A DNA stretch of 11,447 nt from Thiomicrospira sp. UBA5634 (GTDB lineage: Bacteria > Pseudomonadota > Gammaproteobacteria > Thiomicrospirales > Thiomicrospiraceae). Positions 1 to 6,483 of the stretch are shown in pieces. Both the position numbers and the translations under genes were made by a program. Each line of letters starts with the position of its first letter. Position 1 is the stretch's first letter. A model generated the notes under the pieces. That model was not told the origin of the DNA, made no database searches, and saw only the letters and a program-made list of their open reading frames with translations. The stretch covers positions 9,021-20,467 of the forward strand of contig DIJW01000164.1 of NCBI GenBank assembly GCA_002421475.1, in the 5' to 3' direction.

Positions 1-1
1 G

Positions 2-67
2 ATTGATCTGAGACAGATTAGTGGCAGCAGTCGACCCGCCATACTGGGCGGCATTTGGCATAGTTAA
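2..67 (+). other. Possible 3' end of a + strand ORF at the window edge (uncertain)
   Basis: Only one + strand frame is open from the left edge; it ends in TAA at 65-67 and reads IDLRQISGSSRPAILGGIWHS. The other two + frames stop within the first 12 bases. An equally open alternative on the - strand starts at ATG 61-59 (MPNAAQYGGSTAATNLSQ...) and runs off the left edge, but it has no visible Shine-Dalgarno sequence. Neither peptide is long enough to recognise, so a real gene here is not established. Confidence 0.2.
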
Positions 68-105
68 ATTTGATTTTAAACATAGCGACGTAACAAAACC
101 CCACC

Positions 106-117
106 ACCAGGCCTGGT
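106..117. repeat. Copy 1 of the 12-bp palindrome ACCAGGCCTGGT
   Basis: Exact copy of the palindrome found five more times in this window. It lies in the gap left of the porin terminator and its own flanks are only partly symmetrical. There is no T-run on either side, so by itself it does not look like a terminator. Confidence 0.9.
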
Positions 118-143
118 AGTGAGTGATTTATATTACAAAGTAT

Positions 144-170
144 AAAAAAAGCAGGCTCAAAATGAGCCTG
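144..170 (-). terminator. Rho-independent terminator of the porin gene
   Basis: On the - strand an 8-bp stem (CAGGCTCA at 152-159 pairing with TGAGCCTG at 163-170, loop of three bases) is followed directly by seven T's, seen as A's at 144-150. It lies 64 bases past the porin stop codon. A second weaker hairpin, CCCCG/CGGGG at 179-194, lies between the stop and this terminator. Confidence 0.85.
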
Positions 171-234
171 AATGAAAACCCCGCCGAAACGGGGTATCTA
201 CGAGGATACTAACTAACGAGGGAACAACAACAGA

Positions 235-981
235 TTACATAAGATCAAATGACTTCGTGATTCCAAACACCATAAAGAAGTTATCTTCATCTTTACCAGT
301 TCCGGCGTTGTTATAACCAGAAACTTCTTTACTTGCATTTATCAATGAAGCACTCAATTCAAATCCTTCTGAAATTTCAGTGGCATAACCAAGTTCAAAC
401 CAAGAATGCCCAACACTCTTACCCGCAACCTGCTCCGCAGCAAAACCGTCTGCCGAACCATAAGTTGCATAAGCACCACCATACTCAGCAGTTAATGTTA
501 ACACCGTGTAATCCTCATCCTTACCCGCCAAATCTGATTTAGCATGGGTTCCGATATCATAACCAAGAGTAAATGGGCCGTAACCTACGGACAAATTCAC
601 CTCTTGATAACCAGTATCAAACGCTGAACTATCTTTACTTAAATCTTTAGTGTAGTTATAAATTGTAAATCCAGCGCCTAATGTTACACCCGAAAGCTCT
701 GTACCATAACCTGCATAAACATCATACTCCAACCCCATACCTGGACCAACTTCAGAAGTCCATAATCCAGCGTACACACCAGAATCATGCTCATAATCAA
801 CCCCAGCTTGCGCTGCAGCTGCACCACCAGATTGAGCGATACCACGGAAAATATATTGCGAAACCATGCCGATATTACCTGATACACCAGCTTGTGTTGT
901 TGCCGGCGCCAAAGCTGCCACTGATGAACCTGCGATAGCCATAGATAACACTAAAGATTTCATTTTAAATGCGTGTTTCAT
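235..981 (-). CDS. TorF-type putative outer-membrane porin (Gcw_chp family)
   Basis: The 248-residue product has a Sec signal peptide: basic MKHAFKMKS, a hydrophobic stretch, and likely cleavage after A-T-T-Q-A at about residue 31. The mature protein opens with GVSGNIGMVSQYIFRGIAQSGG, then YEHDSGVYAGLWTSEVG. This is the characteristic start of the TorF/Gcw_chp family of predicted beta-barrels (known family pattern). The rest alternates short hydrophobic and glycine/aromatic segments typical of outer-membrane strands and ends in F-D-L-M. The family is annotated as a porin by resemblance, and its substrate is generally unknown; I cannot name one here. The start is ATG 981-979 with AAGGA nine bases upstream. 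Met7 is a possible but poorer alternative. The gene stands alone, with its own terminator downstream. Confidence 0.85.
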   Translation of the reverse strand: MKHAFKMKSLVLSMAIAGSSVAALAPATTQAGVSGNIGMVSQYIFRGIAQSGGAAAAQAGVDYEHDSGVYAGLWTSEVGPGMGLEYDVYAGYGTELSGVTLGAGFTIYNYTKDLSKDSSAFDTGYQEVNLSVGYGPFTLGYDIGTHAKSDLAGKDEDYTVLTLTAEYGGAYATYGSADGFAAEQVAGKSVGHSWFELGYATEISEGFELSASLINASKEVSGYNNAGTGKDEDNFFMVFGITKSFDLM

Positions 982-1163
982 AATGCATATTCCTTTTTGA
1001 TTGTGAAAGAATTAAATCTCAATCACTTAATAGCTTCAGCTATGCCAAAAAGATTTTTTAACCTTTATTTACAACACGTTAAATAAATTTACAAGAAAAC
1101 AAACACCCAAACAAAAACACAAAACTACCAAAATAGATCAAGCATGCACCAAAATAACCCGCT
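982..1163. other. AT-rich gap upstream of the porin gene
   Basis: This gap holds the porin promoter and leader, but I see no convincing -35/-10 pair. A small inverted repeat, ATAGCT-tc-AGCTAT at 1030-1043, lies about 50 bases upstream of the porin start and could be a protein-binding site. No hairpin plus T-run follows the end of the ModE-type gene at 1164, so no clear terminator for it is seen. Confidence 0.4.
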
Positions 1164-1547
1164 TTACAACAATTCATCAAACGCTGCTGATTCTGCCTGT
1201 AAAAAATCGCTTAAACGTTGCTCAAGTTGACGAAAACGATTCACATACCACTGCCCCATAGCGGTTAATCGGGTACCGCCACCGGCTTTACCGCCTTTTT
1301 CACTCATCACCAAAGGCTCATTTCCTAACGTATTTAAATCTTCAACCAACTTCCATGCTTTTTTATACGACATTCCCATTTCTTTAGCGGCTCGATTAAT
1401 CGAGCCGAAACGCTCAATATTTTCCAGCAAACAAATTCGGCCAATCCCCAAGTAGCCATGTCCCTGCTCAGCCACAATCCAAAACCTAGCATGAATATGC
1501 CTTGAATAAGACTCCCCGGGCAACTTAGAAAGTTTTGACTCTTCCAC
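1164..1547 (-). CDS. Stand-alone ModE-type winged-helix DNA-binding protein
   Basis: A 127-residue protein whose core matches the N-terminal domain of ModE, the molybdate-responsive regulator: RICLLENIERFGSINRAAKEMGMSYKKAWKLVEDLN (helix-turn-helix), then GGKAGGGTRLTAMG, the diagnostic wing. Full ModE is about 260 residues and carries two C-terminal molbindin domains that bind molybdate. Both are absent here and the protein ends soon after a short helix (about 30 residues). It probably binds DNA as a dimer but cannot sense molybdate in the usual way. I chose GTG at 1547 because GGAGG lies five bases upstream. TTG at 1559 gives a protein four residues longer but has no Shine-Dalgarno sequence. 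The gene is divergent from the diguanylate cyclase-G3E pair, so it may regulate itself or that pair. No molybdate transport gene is in the window. Confidence 0.8.
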   Translation of the reverse strand: MEESKLSKLPGESYSRHIHARFWIVAEQGHGYLGIGRICLLENIERFGSINRAAKEMGMSYKKAWKLVEDLNTLGNEPLVMSEKGGKAGGGTRLTAMGQWYVNRFRQLEQRLSDFLQAESAAFDELL

Positions 1548-1576
1548 CAATTCCTCCAATAATGACTAATGACAGA

Positions 1577-1604
1577 TTTATGATTACCTGCGATAATCTG
1601 CCAA
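1577..1604 (-). promoter_or_regulatory. Possible promoter/operator of the ModE-type gene
   Basis: On the - strand TTGGCA (1604-1599) is followed after 16 bases by CATAAA (1582-1577). The spacer is almost entirely an inverted repeat, GATTA-N7-TAATC at 1582-1598. A symmetric site between -35 and -10 is a common place for autoregulation. This is a weak call made by eye. Confidence 0.3.
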
Positions 1605-1623
1605 AAAATCATTTTGATCATTT

Positions 1624-1660
1624 TTGACGACTAGAATACATGTGTTCGATTATTTCGAAC
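1624..1660 (+). promoter_or_regulatory. Possible promoter and operator of the DGC-G3E operon
   Basis: TTGACG (1624-1629) and GATTAT (1648-1653) are 18 bases apart and resemble a sigma-70 promoter. A perfect inverted repeat, GTTCGA-ttatt-TCGAAC at 1644-1660, covers the -10, as expected for a repressor operator. It lies about 30 bases upstream of the ATG at 1689. The bound protein is unknown; the divergent ModE-type protein is one candidate. Confidence 0.4.
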
Positions 1661-1688
1661 CTGATCCTTTTACGTAATAGGACACATT

Positions 1689-2723
1689 ATGTCAGCCAGT
1701 GCTTGCCGATACACAGACAACCTTGAAGAATCCTTAATGACTTGCAACCAGGTCATCGCGCTTACTCAACAACTCAAGGTTCCGGCCAATCCTGTACATT
1801 TTACGCTGCTTTTCGAAAAAATAAGTCAGACAGATCCTGAGTTTGCGGCGCAAATTGAACAGCTTATCCAGCAAAACCGTTATACCGATGATGCGGTAAG
1901 GCCACTATTTCTGGCATTATTGAAGCGAATTTTACATCGCCATTTACCTACAGAAGAAGTTGGACTGCTAATTGAGCATGTTTTACAACAGCTTGATCAA
2001 TGGTCGCTTTCATCTGCAGACCATCAACAAACCATCGAAGCAAGCATTGATTGTTTGAAGTCATGCGATACGCAGGACGCGGCAATAGCCTGTCTGAATG
2101 AACGCATCTTACCTACGATTGAACAAATTAACCTTAATACTCAAACACTGCGAACACAGTTAAGTAACTCGGCAGAAATCATTCGCAAATTAAAACAGGA
2201 ACTTGATGAAGCTACGAGTTTAGCAAAAACCGACTCATTAACCGGCATACCAAACCGCCGAGGTTTCGATGAGTTAGTTGCAGAACGTATACAACATGCC
2301 AATAAAAAACAGCGCAGTTTTGCCTTATTGTTACTGGATCTAGACCACTTCAAAAAAATTAACGATCATTTTGGTCACCTTGTCGGTGACAGCGCTTTAC
2401 GTTATATCGCTCGCAGCCTACATAAAGAAACCAAAGGGCAAGATGCCATTTCACGTCTTGGCGGCGAAGAGTTTGCCATTCTGTTAACGGATATTGAATT
2501 TAATAACGCGATGCGAGTGGCAGAAAAAATTCGTACTCATATTGCGGCAAAATCACTTCGCGTTAAAGACCATGACGATCCACTGCGGTTTACCATTTCA
2601 ATCGGCGTTGCCATGTATCAATTTGGTGAAAACGCCGATCGACTGTTTGAACGTGCTGACAAAGCGCTTTACATGGCAAAACGCACCGGACGTAATCGGA
2701 CCTGTAGCGAACACCAACTTTAA
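1689..2723 (+). CDS. Diguanylate cyclase (GGDEF) with a helical N-terminal region
   Basis: A 344-residue soluble protein predicted to make c-di-GMP from two GTP. Residues 1-140 are mostly helical with no recognised sensor. The segment LKVPANPVHFTLLFEKISQTDPEF resembles the N-terminal region common in some diguanylate cyclases. Residues about 141-178 look like a coiled-coil linker. The GGDEF domain follows: TDSLTGIPNRR (181-191), DLDHFKKIND (217-226), the active-site loop GGEEF (258-262) and DKALYMAKRTGRN near the end. Catalytic residues appear intact. At the product-inhibition site the usual RxxD is KGQD (249-252), so feedback inhibition may be weakened. No EAL domain or membrane segment is present. 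The ATG at 1689 has AGGA six bases upstream. The stop codon is two bases before the G3E GTPase start, implying one transcript and coupled translation. Confidence 0.9.
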   Translation: MSASACRYTDNLEESLMTCNQVIALTQQLKVPANPVHFTLLFEKISQTDPEFAAQIEQLIQQNRYTDDAVRPLFLALLKRILHRHLPTEEVGLLIEHVLQQLDQWSLSSADHQQTIEASIDCLKSCDTQDAAIACLNERILPTIEQINLNTQTLRTQLSNSAEIIRKLKQELDEATSLAKTDSLTGIPNRRGFDELVAERIQHANKKQRSFALLLLDLDHFKKINDHFGHLVGDSALRYIARSLHKETKGQDAISRLGGEEFAILLTDIEFNNAMRVAEKIRTHIAAKSLRVKDHDDPLRFTISIGVAMYQFGENADRLFERADKALYMAKRTGRNRTCSEHQL

Positions 2724-2725
2724 AC

Positions 2726-3766
2726 ATGTCACGTATTCCGGTCAACCTTGTTACCGGCGCACTTGGCGCCGGAAAAACCAGTCTTATCAGACACCTACTG
2801 CAACACAAACCCCATGATCAGAAATGGGCACTGCTAATCAATGAGTTTGGCGCAATTGGTATTGATGGCGCAATTTTGATAGGCGACACCCCATCGTTAC
2901 AAATCACACAATTGCCAGGAGGTTGCATTTGCTGCAGCGCTCAAACAGAGCTCAAACAAGCACTCAACACTATTGCATCCCAACAACCGGATCGCTTAAT
3001 TATTGAACCCACCGGTTTAGGCGAACCAGATACGCTCGCGGATTTGTTTATAAAAACCGACCTTAAACAGCGTTTTGAACTGCAAAGTCTAATCGCAGTA
3101 TTTGACAGTGCCAATACCGATACAAACGAATTTGAACAGTTTCGTAGCTTACAAAATCTACTGCATATGGCCGATGTGATCGTGCTTAATAAAACCGACC
3201 TATCAAGCACCCATCAACTTGTTACCTTGCAACAATACTTGTCACAACTTTACCCGCCAAAACAGCACATCATCAACACGCAACAAGGGCAAATTGATCC
3301 GTTGCTTCTAATGCAACCACACCAAACCCCTTTAACCATCCAACGCCAGGCCTGTGGCTTAACGTTTGGTTTATCGACACACATGCATAGCCACACAGCC
3401 GCTGAATCAACATTACCTTATGCAGGACTGGTGTTACATAATTTAATTGAGCGCCGTTATCACAGTGAACTAGATGTGCAATCCATCGGTTGGTTATTCA
3501 GTGCGCAGCAAGGATTTGATTGGAAATTGGTTCAACAATTGTTTAACGACCTCAACCATAACTCTAACTTTCAGGGAATTAAGCGCGCCAAAGGACTGTT
3601 TCGTACTGCAGACAGCTGGATGCTGTTTCAATGGGCAAATAAACACACCAGTCGTGAACTTATTGCTTATCGCAAAGACAGTCGGTTAGAACTACTCATC
3701 GAAAAAAATGCAAAATTTGATTTTTTAACTTTTGAAACACAACTGAAAAACACCCTGACCCTGTAA
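2726..3766 (+). CDS. CobW/G3E-family metallochaperone GTPase
   Basis: A 346-residue P-loop GTPase of the G3E family (CobW, UreG, HypB, YjiA, ZNG1 relatives), which deliver metal ions to target enzymes using GTP. Visible motifs are Walker A GALGAGKTS (11-19), INEFGAIGID (38-47), the metal-binding CxCC motif GGCICC (65-70), EPTGLGEP (94-101) and the guanine-specificity motif NKTD (155-158). A histidine cluster, THMHSH (218-223), lies at the start of the CobW C-terminal region and could add metal ligands. The C-terminal domain is recognisable (GLFRTADSWMLFQWA). The metal and client protein cannot be read from sequence; zinc is the usual guess for CxCC members. It is not next to cobalamin, urease or hydrogenase genes. 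Instead it lies two bases behind a diguanylate cyclase and 382 bases ahead of nrdA. There is little room for a strong Shine-Dalgarno sequence, which supports translational coupling. Confidence 0.9.
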   Translation: MSRIPVNLVTGALGAGKTSLIRHLLQHKPHDQKWALLINEFGAIGIDGAILIGDTPSLQITQLPGGCICCSAQTELKQALNTIASQQPDRLIIEPTGLGEPDTLADLFIKTDLKQRFELQSLIAVFDSANTDTNEFEQFRSLQNLLHMADVIVLNKTDLSSTHQLVTLQQYLSQLYPPKQHIINTQQGQIDPLLLMQPHQTPLTIQRQACGLTFGLSTHMHSHTAAESTLPYAGLVLHNLIERRYHSELDVQSIGWLFSAQQGFDWKLVQQLFNDLNHNSNFQGIKRAKGLFRTADSWMLFQWANKHTSRELIAYRKDSRLELLIEKNAKFDFLTFETQLKNTLTL

Positions 3767-3825
3767 AAAATTTATACGGTTATTGATAAAAATTTTGACT
3801 CACTTTAACTCGCTATTCCACAAAG

Positions 3826-3834
3826 TTATCCACA
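3826..3834 (+). promoter_or_regulatory. DnaA-box-like site upstream of nrdA
   Basis: TTATCCACA is a perfect match to the E. coli DnaA box consensus TTATNCACA. It lies about 90 bases upstream of the candidate -35. DnaA boxes upstream of nrdAB are known in E. coli, where they tie expression to replication. Confidence 0.6.
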
Positions 3835-3867
3835 GCTTGAGATACTGATTCTCAAGGATTTCAAGCT
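3834..3867. other. Overlapping, mutually exclusive inverted repeats
   Basis: CTTGAGA (3836-3842) is the exact complement of TCTCAAG (3850-3856), giving a 7-bp stem with a 7-base loop. AGCTTGA (3834-3840) overlaps the first arm and is complementary to TCAAGCT (3861-3867). Only one stem can form at a time. There is no strong T-run, so this is at best a poor terminator for the G3E gene; an operator is the alternative. Confidence 0.4.
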
Positions 3868-3922
3868 ATTTATACCTAACGGCGGTTTAACCGAATTGTG
3901 CAAAACACCAATAAAATAGCGC

Positions 3923-3951
3923 TTGCGTATACCCTAAAAATTTACTATATT
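3923..3951 (+). promoter_or_regulatory. nrdA: Candidate nrdA promoter
   Basis: TTGCGT (3923-3928) and TATATT (3946-3951) are separated by exactly 17 bases. The -10 matches five of six consensus positions and the -35 matches three. The -10 lies inside the first NrdR-like box, which is the arrangement expected for NrdR repression. The start of transcription would be near 3958. Confidence 0.5.
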
Positions 3952-3957
3952 TTGATA
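3942..3957. promoter_or_regulatory. NrdR-like box 1
   Basis: The core CTATATTTTG (3945-3954) matches the NrdR box core CwAtATaTwG with one substitution. Its outer flanks are poorer than those of box 2. It overlaps the candidate -10. Confidence 0.6.
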
Positions 3958-3972
3958 CCAGGCGCGCGCCAA

Positions 3973-3988
3973 TCACTATATATTGTGC
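3973..3988. promoter_or_regulatory. NrdR-like box 2
   Basis: The core CTATATATTG (3976-3985) matches CwAtATaTwG at every position, with CA and TG flanks as in known boxes. Its core begins 31 bases after that of box 1, three helical turns, which is the usual spacing of paired NrdR sites. NrdR represses ribonucleotide reductase genes in response to nucleotide pools. Confidence 0.75.
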
Positions 3989-4015
3989 GTTAGCCGCTCA
4001 ACAACACAATTTCTT

Positions 4016-4100
4016 ACTCACACAATTTAAATTATTTTTTTATCTGTTTTCGCTAACACGCTGAAAATGTTAATGAAAGCTATTTTGTAAATTTGTGAGT
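4016..4100 (+). other. Possible long-range stem in the nrdA leader
   Basis: The segment at 4016-4029 is nearly the reverse complement of 4088-4100 (ACTCACA paired with TGTGAGT, then an A/T-rich continuation with one bulged base). The left arm also contains the second of two ACACAATTT direct repeats (4004-4012 and 4020-4028). The intervening 58 bases are AT-rich. An mRNA structure or a tandem protein site is possible; neither is proven. Confidence 0.3.
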
Positions 4101-4108
4101 TAAAAAAT

Positions 4109-4117
4109 TTATACACA
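4109..4117 (+). promoter_or_regulatory. DnaA-box-like site near the nrdA start
   Basis: TTATACACA fits the consensus TTATNCACA and lies 31 bases before the nrdA ATG, well downstream of the candidate promoter. With the site at 3826 it brackets the control region. Confidence 0.45.
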
Positions 4118-4148
4118 GCAAAAAACGTAGGCGGAAAAGTAGGCCATC

Positions 4149-6434
4149 ATGACAAATTCAAACAGCGCATCTAAGACCTCTCTTCAAGTCACCAAACGTG
4201 ATGGTCGTAAAGAACCGATTGACCTGGAAAAAATTCACCGCGTTATTACTTGGGCCGCTGAAGGTTTAGAGAACGTTTCGGTTTCTGAAGTAGAACTACG
4301 TTCACATATCCAGTTTTATGATGGCATTAAATCGTCAGACATTCACGAGACAATTATTAAATCCGCTGCCGACCTCATTTCCGAAACCGCGCCTGATTAC
4401 CAACATTTATCCGCACGTTTAGCTATTTTCCATCTACGCAAAAAAGCCTTTGGCCGCTTTACCCCGCCGGCATTGTTTGAACAAATCAATAAAATGGTGC
4501 GCGCCGGACGTTATGATGCGCAACTGCTTGAACAATACAGCAAAGCTGAAATTGATGAGTTAGATAACTATATCCGTCACGAACGTGACCTGGAATTTAG
4601 TTATGCGGCAGTAAAACAACTTGAAGGTAAATATCTGGTACAAAACCGTGTTACCGGTGAAATTTACGAAAGCCCGCAATTTCTTTATATGTTGATCCCG
4701 ATGTGCCTATTCGGTCATTACCCTAAAGAGACCCGCTTGGGCGTAGTGAAGCGTTTTTACGATGCTTCCTCTTTATTCAAACTCTCGCTGCCAACTCCGA
4801 TTATGTCGGGCGTACGTACCCCGACACGTCAGTTTAGCTCCTGCGTGTTAATTGAATGCGGTGACTCACTAGACTCTATTAACGCGACTTCGTCTTCTAT
4901 TGTGAAATATGTTTCGCAACGTGCCGGTATTGGTGTCAATATCGGCCGCATCCGCGCTATCGGTAGCGCCATTCGCGGTGGTGAAGCCTATCACACCGGT
5001 ATGATTCCGTTTATTAAACACTTCCAAACGGCGGTTAAATCCTGCTCACAAGGTGGCGTTCGTGGTGGTGCCGCCACCCTATTCTTCCCGATTTGGCATT
5101 TAGAAGTTGAATCGTTATTGGTGTTAAAAAACAACCGCGGCGTAGAAGAAAACCGCGCTCGCCACCTCGACTACGGCGTACAAATTAACAAACTGATGTA
5201 CGAGCGCATGATTAAAGGCGGCACGCTGTCATTATTCAGCCCATCAGATGTACCGGGGTTGTATGAAGCCTTTTTTGACGACCAAGAAGAATTTGAACGT
5301 TTATACAATCTTTATGAAGCTGACAGCAGCATTCGCAAAAAACAAGTAAAAGCCCTTGAACTGTTTACTCAGTTAGCTCAAGAACGTGCGCAAACCGGGC
5401 GTATTTATATTCAAAACGTGGATCACTGCAACACGCACAGCCCGTTTGACCCCAAAAAGGCTCCGATTCACCAGTCAAACTTGTGCCTAGAAATTGCGTT
5501 ACCGACTAAACCGTTATTATCGGTTGAAGATCCGAATGGTGAAATTGCGTTATGTACCTTGTCCGCATTTAACTTGGGGGCAATTGAAAACCTTGATGAA
5601 CTAGATGATTTGGCGGACTTGATCGTACGAGCATTAGACAGTCTACTGGACTATCAAGACTACCCAATACTGGCCGCCAAAATATCGAGCTTAGGTCGTC
5701 GCACACTCGGTGTGGGCGTGACAAACCTAGCCTACTATTTAGCCAGAAACGGAGTGCGTTACTCGGATGGTTCAGCGAACGCTTTAGTACATCGCACATT
5801 TGAAGCAATTCAGTACTACTTGCTTAAAGCCTCAAACCAGTTGGCACAAGAATACGGCAAATGCGAAATGTTTGACGACACCTTGTATGCAAAAGGTATT
5901 TTACCGATTGATACCTACAAAAAAGACCTCGATGATGTATGCAATGAACCGCTACATTACGATTGGGAAACGTTACGTAAAACCATTAAAAAAACCGGTT
6001 TACGCAACTCTACTTTGACCGCGTTGATGCCTTGTGAAACCTCTTCACAAATCACCAACTCAACAAATGGTATTGAGCCACCACGTGGTTATATTTCAGT
6101 TAAAGCGTCTAAAGACGGCATTTTAAAACAAGTGGTTCCGGGTTTTAAAGACGTGCGTGATCAGTATGAATTGTTGTGGAAAATCCCGAATAACAAAGGT
6201 TATTTGCAGTTAGTCGGCATTATGCAAAAGTTTGTTGACCAAGCGATTTCGGCTAACACCAACTATGATCCGGCCAAATTTGAAGATGAACGTGTACCGA
6301 TTAAACAAGTATTGCAAGATATCTTATACGCCTACAAACTTGGGGTTAAAACACTCTACTACCACAACACTCGTGATGGCGCGGATGATACCCATGAAGA
6401 CGATGGTTGTGCCGGCGGGGCTTGCAAACTTTAA
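4149..6434 (+). CDS. nrdA: Class Ia ribonucleoside-diphosphate reductase, alpha subunit
   Basis: A 761-residue protein, the same length as E. coli NrdA and similar along its whole length. It reduces NDPs to dNDPs in the cytoplasm together with NrdB. An N-terminal ATP cone (about 12-100, starting LQVTKRDGRKEPIDLEKIHR) carries overall activity control by ATP/dATP. Active-site residues are present: Cys232 and Cys469 (redox pair, E. coli 225 and 462), and Asn444, Cys446 and Glu448 in NLCLE (E. coli 437, 439, 441). Tyr737-Tyr738 of the radical-transfer path and the C-terminal thiol pair Cys754/Cys759 in DGCAGGACKL are also present. Extra cysteines such as Cys629 and Cys598 are not known catalytic residues. 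The ATG has AGG six bases upstream. It is followed by nrdB after a 91-base gap holding a perfect hairpin. Control is likely through NrdR and perhaps DnaA. Confidence 0.98.
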   Translation: MTNSNSASKTSLQVTKRDGRKEPIDLEKIHRVITWAAEGLENVSVSEVELRSHIQFYDGIKSSDIHETIIKSAADLISETAPDYQHLSARLAIFHLRKKAFGRFTPPALFEQINKMVRAGRYDAQLLEQYSKAEIDELDNYIRHERDLEFSYAAVKQLEGKYLVQNRVTGEIYESPQFLYMLIPMCLFGHYPKETRLGVVKRFYDASSLFKLSLPTPIMSGVRTPTRQFSSCVLIECGDSLDSINATSSSIVKYVSQRAGIGVNIGRIRAIGSAIRGGEAYHTGMIPFIKHFQTAVKSCSQGGVRGGAATLFFPIWHLEVESLLVLKNNRGVEENRARHLDYGVQINKLMYERMIKGGTLSLFSPSDVPGLYEAFFDDQEEFERLYNLYEADSSIRKKQVKALELFTQLAQERAQTGRIYIQNVDHCNTHSPFDPKKAPIHQSNLCLEIALPTKPLLSVEDPNGEIALCTLSAFNLGAIENLDELDDLADLIVRALDSLLDYQDYPILAAKISSLGRRTLGVGVTNLAYYLARNGVRYSDGSANALVHRTFEAIQYYLLKASNQLAQEYGKCEMFDDTLYAKGILPIDTYKKDLDDVCNEPLHYDWETLRKTIKKTGLRNSTLTALMPCETSSQITNSTNGIEPPRGYISVKASKDGILKQVVPGFKDVRDQYELLWKIPNNKGYLQLVGIMQKFVDQAISANTNYDPAKFEDERVPIKQVLQDILYAYKLGVKTLYYHNTRDGADDTHEDDGCAGGACKL

Positions 6435-6455
6435 GCCATGAAACCCGCGCCTAAA

Positions 6456-6479
6456 AAGACCACCAGGCCTGGTGGTCTT
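6456..6479. repeat. Perfect 24-bp palindrome between nrdA and nrdB
   Basis: The palindrome is centred on 6467/6468 with copy 2 of ACCAGGCCTGGT (6462-6473) as its core, extended by six matching bases on each side. The + strand has no T-run after it, only cttcgctta, so on the operon mRNA it is a stable hairpin and not a classic terminator. Five A's precede it, which would give a short T-run on the - strand. It could modulate readthrough or protect the 3' end of nrdA mRNA. Confidence 0.85.
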
Positions 6480-6483
6480 CGCT

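Larger units (their letters stand above)
3767..4148 (+). promoter_or_regulatory. nrdA: nrdA upstream control region (382 bases without a gene)
   Basis: This gap holds no convincing ORF but is rich in candidate control sites. In order they are a DnaA-box-like TTATCCACA, two overlapping inverted repeats (3834-3867), a sigma-70-like promoter, two NrdR-like boxes 31 bases apart with a GC palindrome between them, a leader of about 190 bases with a long imperfect stem (4016-4100), and a second DnaA-type box. No clear rho-independent terminator for the preceding G3E gene is visible, so some readthrough into nrdA is possible. Confidence 0.7.

Noticed and set aside
333..938. Open frames on the + strand across the porin gene
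   Set aside because: They are low-complexity, His/Pro/Gln-rich translations antisense to a well-recognised porin, with no ribosome site.
1029..1047. Sigma-54 promoter for the porin gene (TGGCA with GC at the right spacing on the - strand)
   Set aside because: The -12 half reads AAGC and not TTGC, and it overlaps the small dyad at 1030-1043. The match is too weak to report as a promoter.
3346..3357. GCCAGGCCTGTG inside the G3E gene as a seventh palindrome copy
   Set aside because: It matches only the inner bases (CCAGGCCTG), is not symmetric at the ends, and lies in coding sequence; not counted with the six exact copies.
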